Shown here: positions 5,253-5,584 of the stretch, in pieces | Layout of the letters: every line of letters begins with the position of its first letter | Position numbering within the stretch: the stretch's first letter is position 1 | NCBI GenBank assembly: GCA_050701635.1 | Contig: JBOGDF010000349.1 | Span: 1-5,584, forward strand | DNA length: 5,584 nucleotides | Source: WHSM01 sp050701635 | GTDB lineage: Bacteria > Actinomycetota > Actinomycetes > Mycobacteriales > Micromonosporaceae | Reading direction: 5' to 3' | The notes under the pieces: generated by a model | What the model saw: the letters and a program-made list of their open reading frames with translations, nothing else | The model's database searches: none | What the model was told of the DNA's origin: nothing | Program-made: the position numbers and the translations under genes

Positions 5253-5584
5253 CGCGACTCCAGCCGGCAGATGAGATTCTGCTGCAGCAGCGGCCCGTTG
5301 CTGGCGTGCGCCAGTGTGCGGTTCGCGCGGCCGTCGTGGATGTGCCGTGCGGCCGCGCCGATCCGCCCCAGCCCCGCCGCGAACATCGCGTGACCAGCCA
5401 GAACACCGCCGGTCGGATTCACCGCGACGTCGTCACCCAACTCCAGCTCCCGTCGTAGCAACAATTCCTGATGGGTGTACGCGGCGTGCAGCTCCGCGAT
5501 CTCGGGGTCGGCGAGGTGGCTGGCGCCGGCGCGCGCGGCTCGGGTGGCGCGGGCGGAGGACGTGGCGGCCTCGGCGGCCCGAGC
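5249..5584 (-). CDS. ltp4: Lipid-transfer protein Ltp4-like, C-terminal part (cut by window edge)
   Basis: The frame is open from the right edge to TGA at 5251-5249 and gives 111 C-terminal residues; the true start lies beyond 5584. Recognisable thiolase-fold C-terminal blocks of the lipid-transfer family: EIAELHAAYTHQELLLRREL, where the HQE context corresponds to the thiolase NEAFA region; VAVNPTGGVLAGHAMFAAGL, the equivalent of the GHP loop; and LAHASNGPLLQQNLICRLE, in which the usual thiolase CxG base motif is replaced by SNGP. These match the Ltp4 (Rv3522) type. Its stop overlaps the ltp3 GTG start, so the two are translationally coupled and may form a complex. In M. tuberculosis the gene before ltp4 is an OB-fold/DUF35 protein (Rv3521); whether it is present here lies outside the window. 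The first in-frame residues at the edge are alanine-rich (ARAAEAATSSARATRAA). Confidence 0.85.
   Translation of the reverse strand, partial: ARAAEAATSSARATRAARAGASHLADPEIAELHAAYTHQELLLRRELELGDDVAVNPTGGVLAGHAMFAAGLGRIGAAARHIHDGRANRTLAHASNGPLLQQNLICRLESR

Noticed and set aside
4075..5406. Long Arg-rich open frame on the same strand as ltp3, in another frame
   Set aside because: It overlaps ltp3 and the end of ltp4 fully and its composition is nonsensical. Only its last nine codons correspond to the coupled mini-ORF.

Overview
The window is GC-rich actinobacterial DNA. It holds part of a sterol (cholesterol/phytosterol) side-chain degradation region of the type known from Mycobacterium and Rhodococcus. 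The identifications rest on recognisable family sequences: CYP125 and FadA5 closely match what I recall of the M. tuberculosis proteins Rv3545c and Rv3546, and the lipid-transfer proteins match Ltp3/Ltp4 (Rv3523/Rv3522). No search was run. Genus cannot be fixed from this window.

Layout: (1) The left edge carries the last codons of a probable upstream gene, then an SDR-family hydroxyacyl-CoA/hydroxysteroid dehydrogenase on the + strand (30-932). (2) A convergent gap with a long hairpin (956-1016) separates it from fadA5 on the - strand (1030-2157). (3) A 141-bp divergent promoter region (2158-2298) serves fadA5 and cyp125. It holds two 14-bp sites that each match the KstR operator consensus TnnAACnnGTTnnA at all but the last base. 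The fadA5 promoter appears to give a leaderless mRNA with the operator inside its spacer. (4) cyp125 lies on the + strand (2299-3525). (5) A second convergent gap carries a still longer hairpin (3547-3619). (6) A - strand operon enters from the right edge: ltp4 (C-terminal part), ltp3 (GTGA overlap), then a SnoaL/ketosteroid-isomerase-like NTF2 protein. A 26-bp tandem duplication at the ltp3/SnoaL junction creates a 9-codon mini-ORF coupled to both neighbours by ATGA overlaps.

How the genes fit together: CYP125 oxidises the terminal side-chain carbon (C26/C27) and so opens the side chain to beta-oxidation. The SDR is a candidate for an NAD-dependent 3-hydroxyacyl-CoA dehydrogenation step. FadA5 thiolytically removes a two-carbon unit from the beta-keto intermediate. 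Ltp3/Ltp4 are thiolase-fold proteins lacking the thiolase nucleophile; they are linked in Rhodococcus to degradation of C24-branched (plant) sterol side chains, probably as aldolase-type C-C lyases. The SnoaL-like protein has no assigned step. This is mostly a known catabolic system. The less ordinary parts are the duplicated translational-coupling junction, the strand-biased hairpins, the operator/promoter architecture, and the isomerase-like protein joined to the ltp operon.
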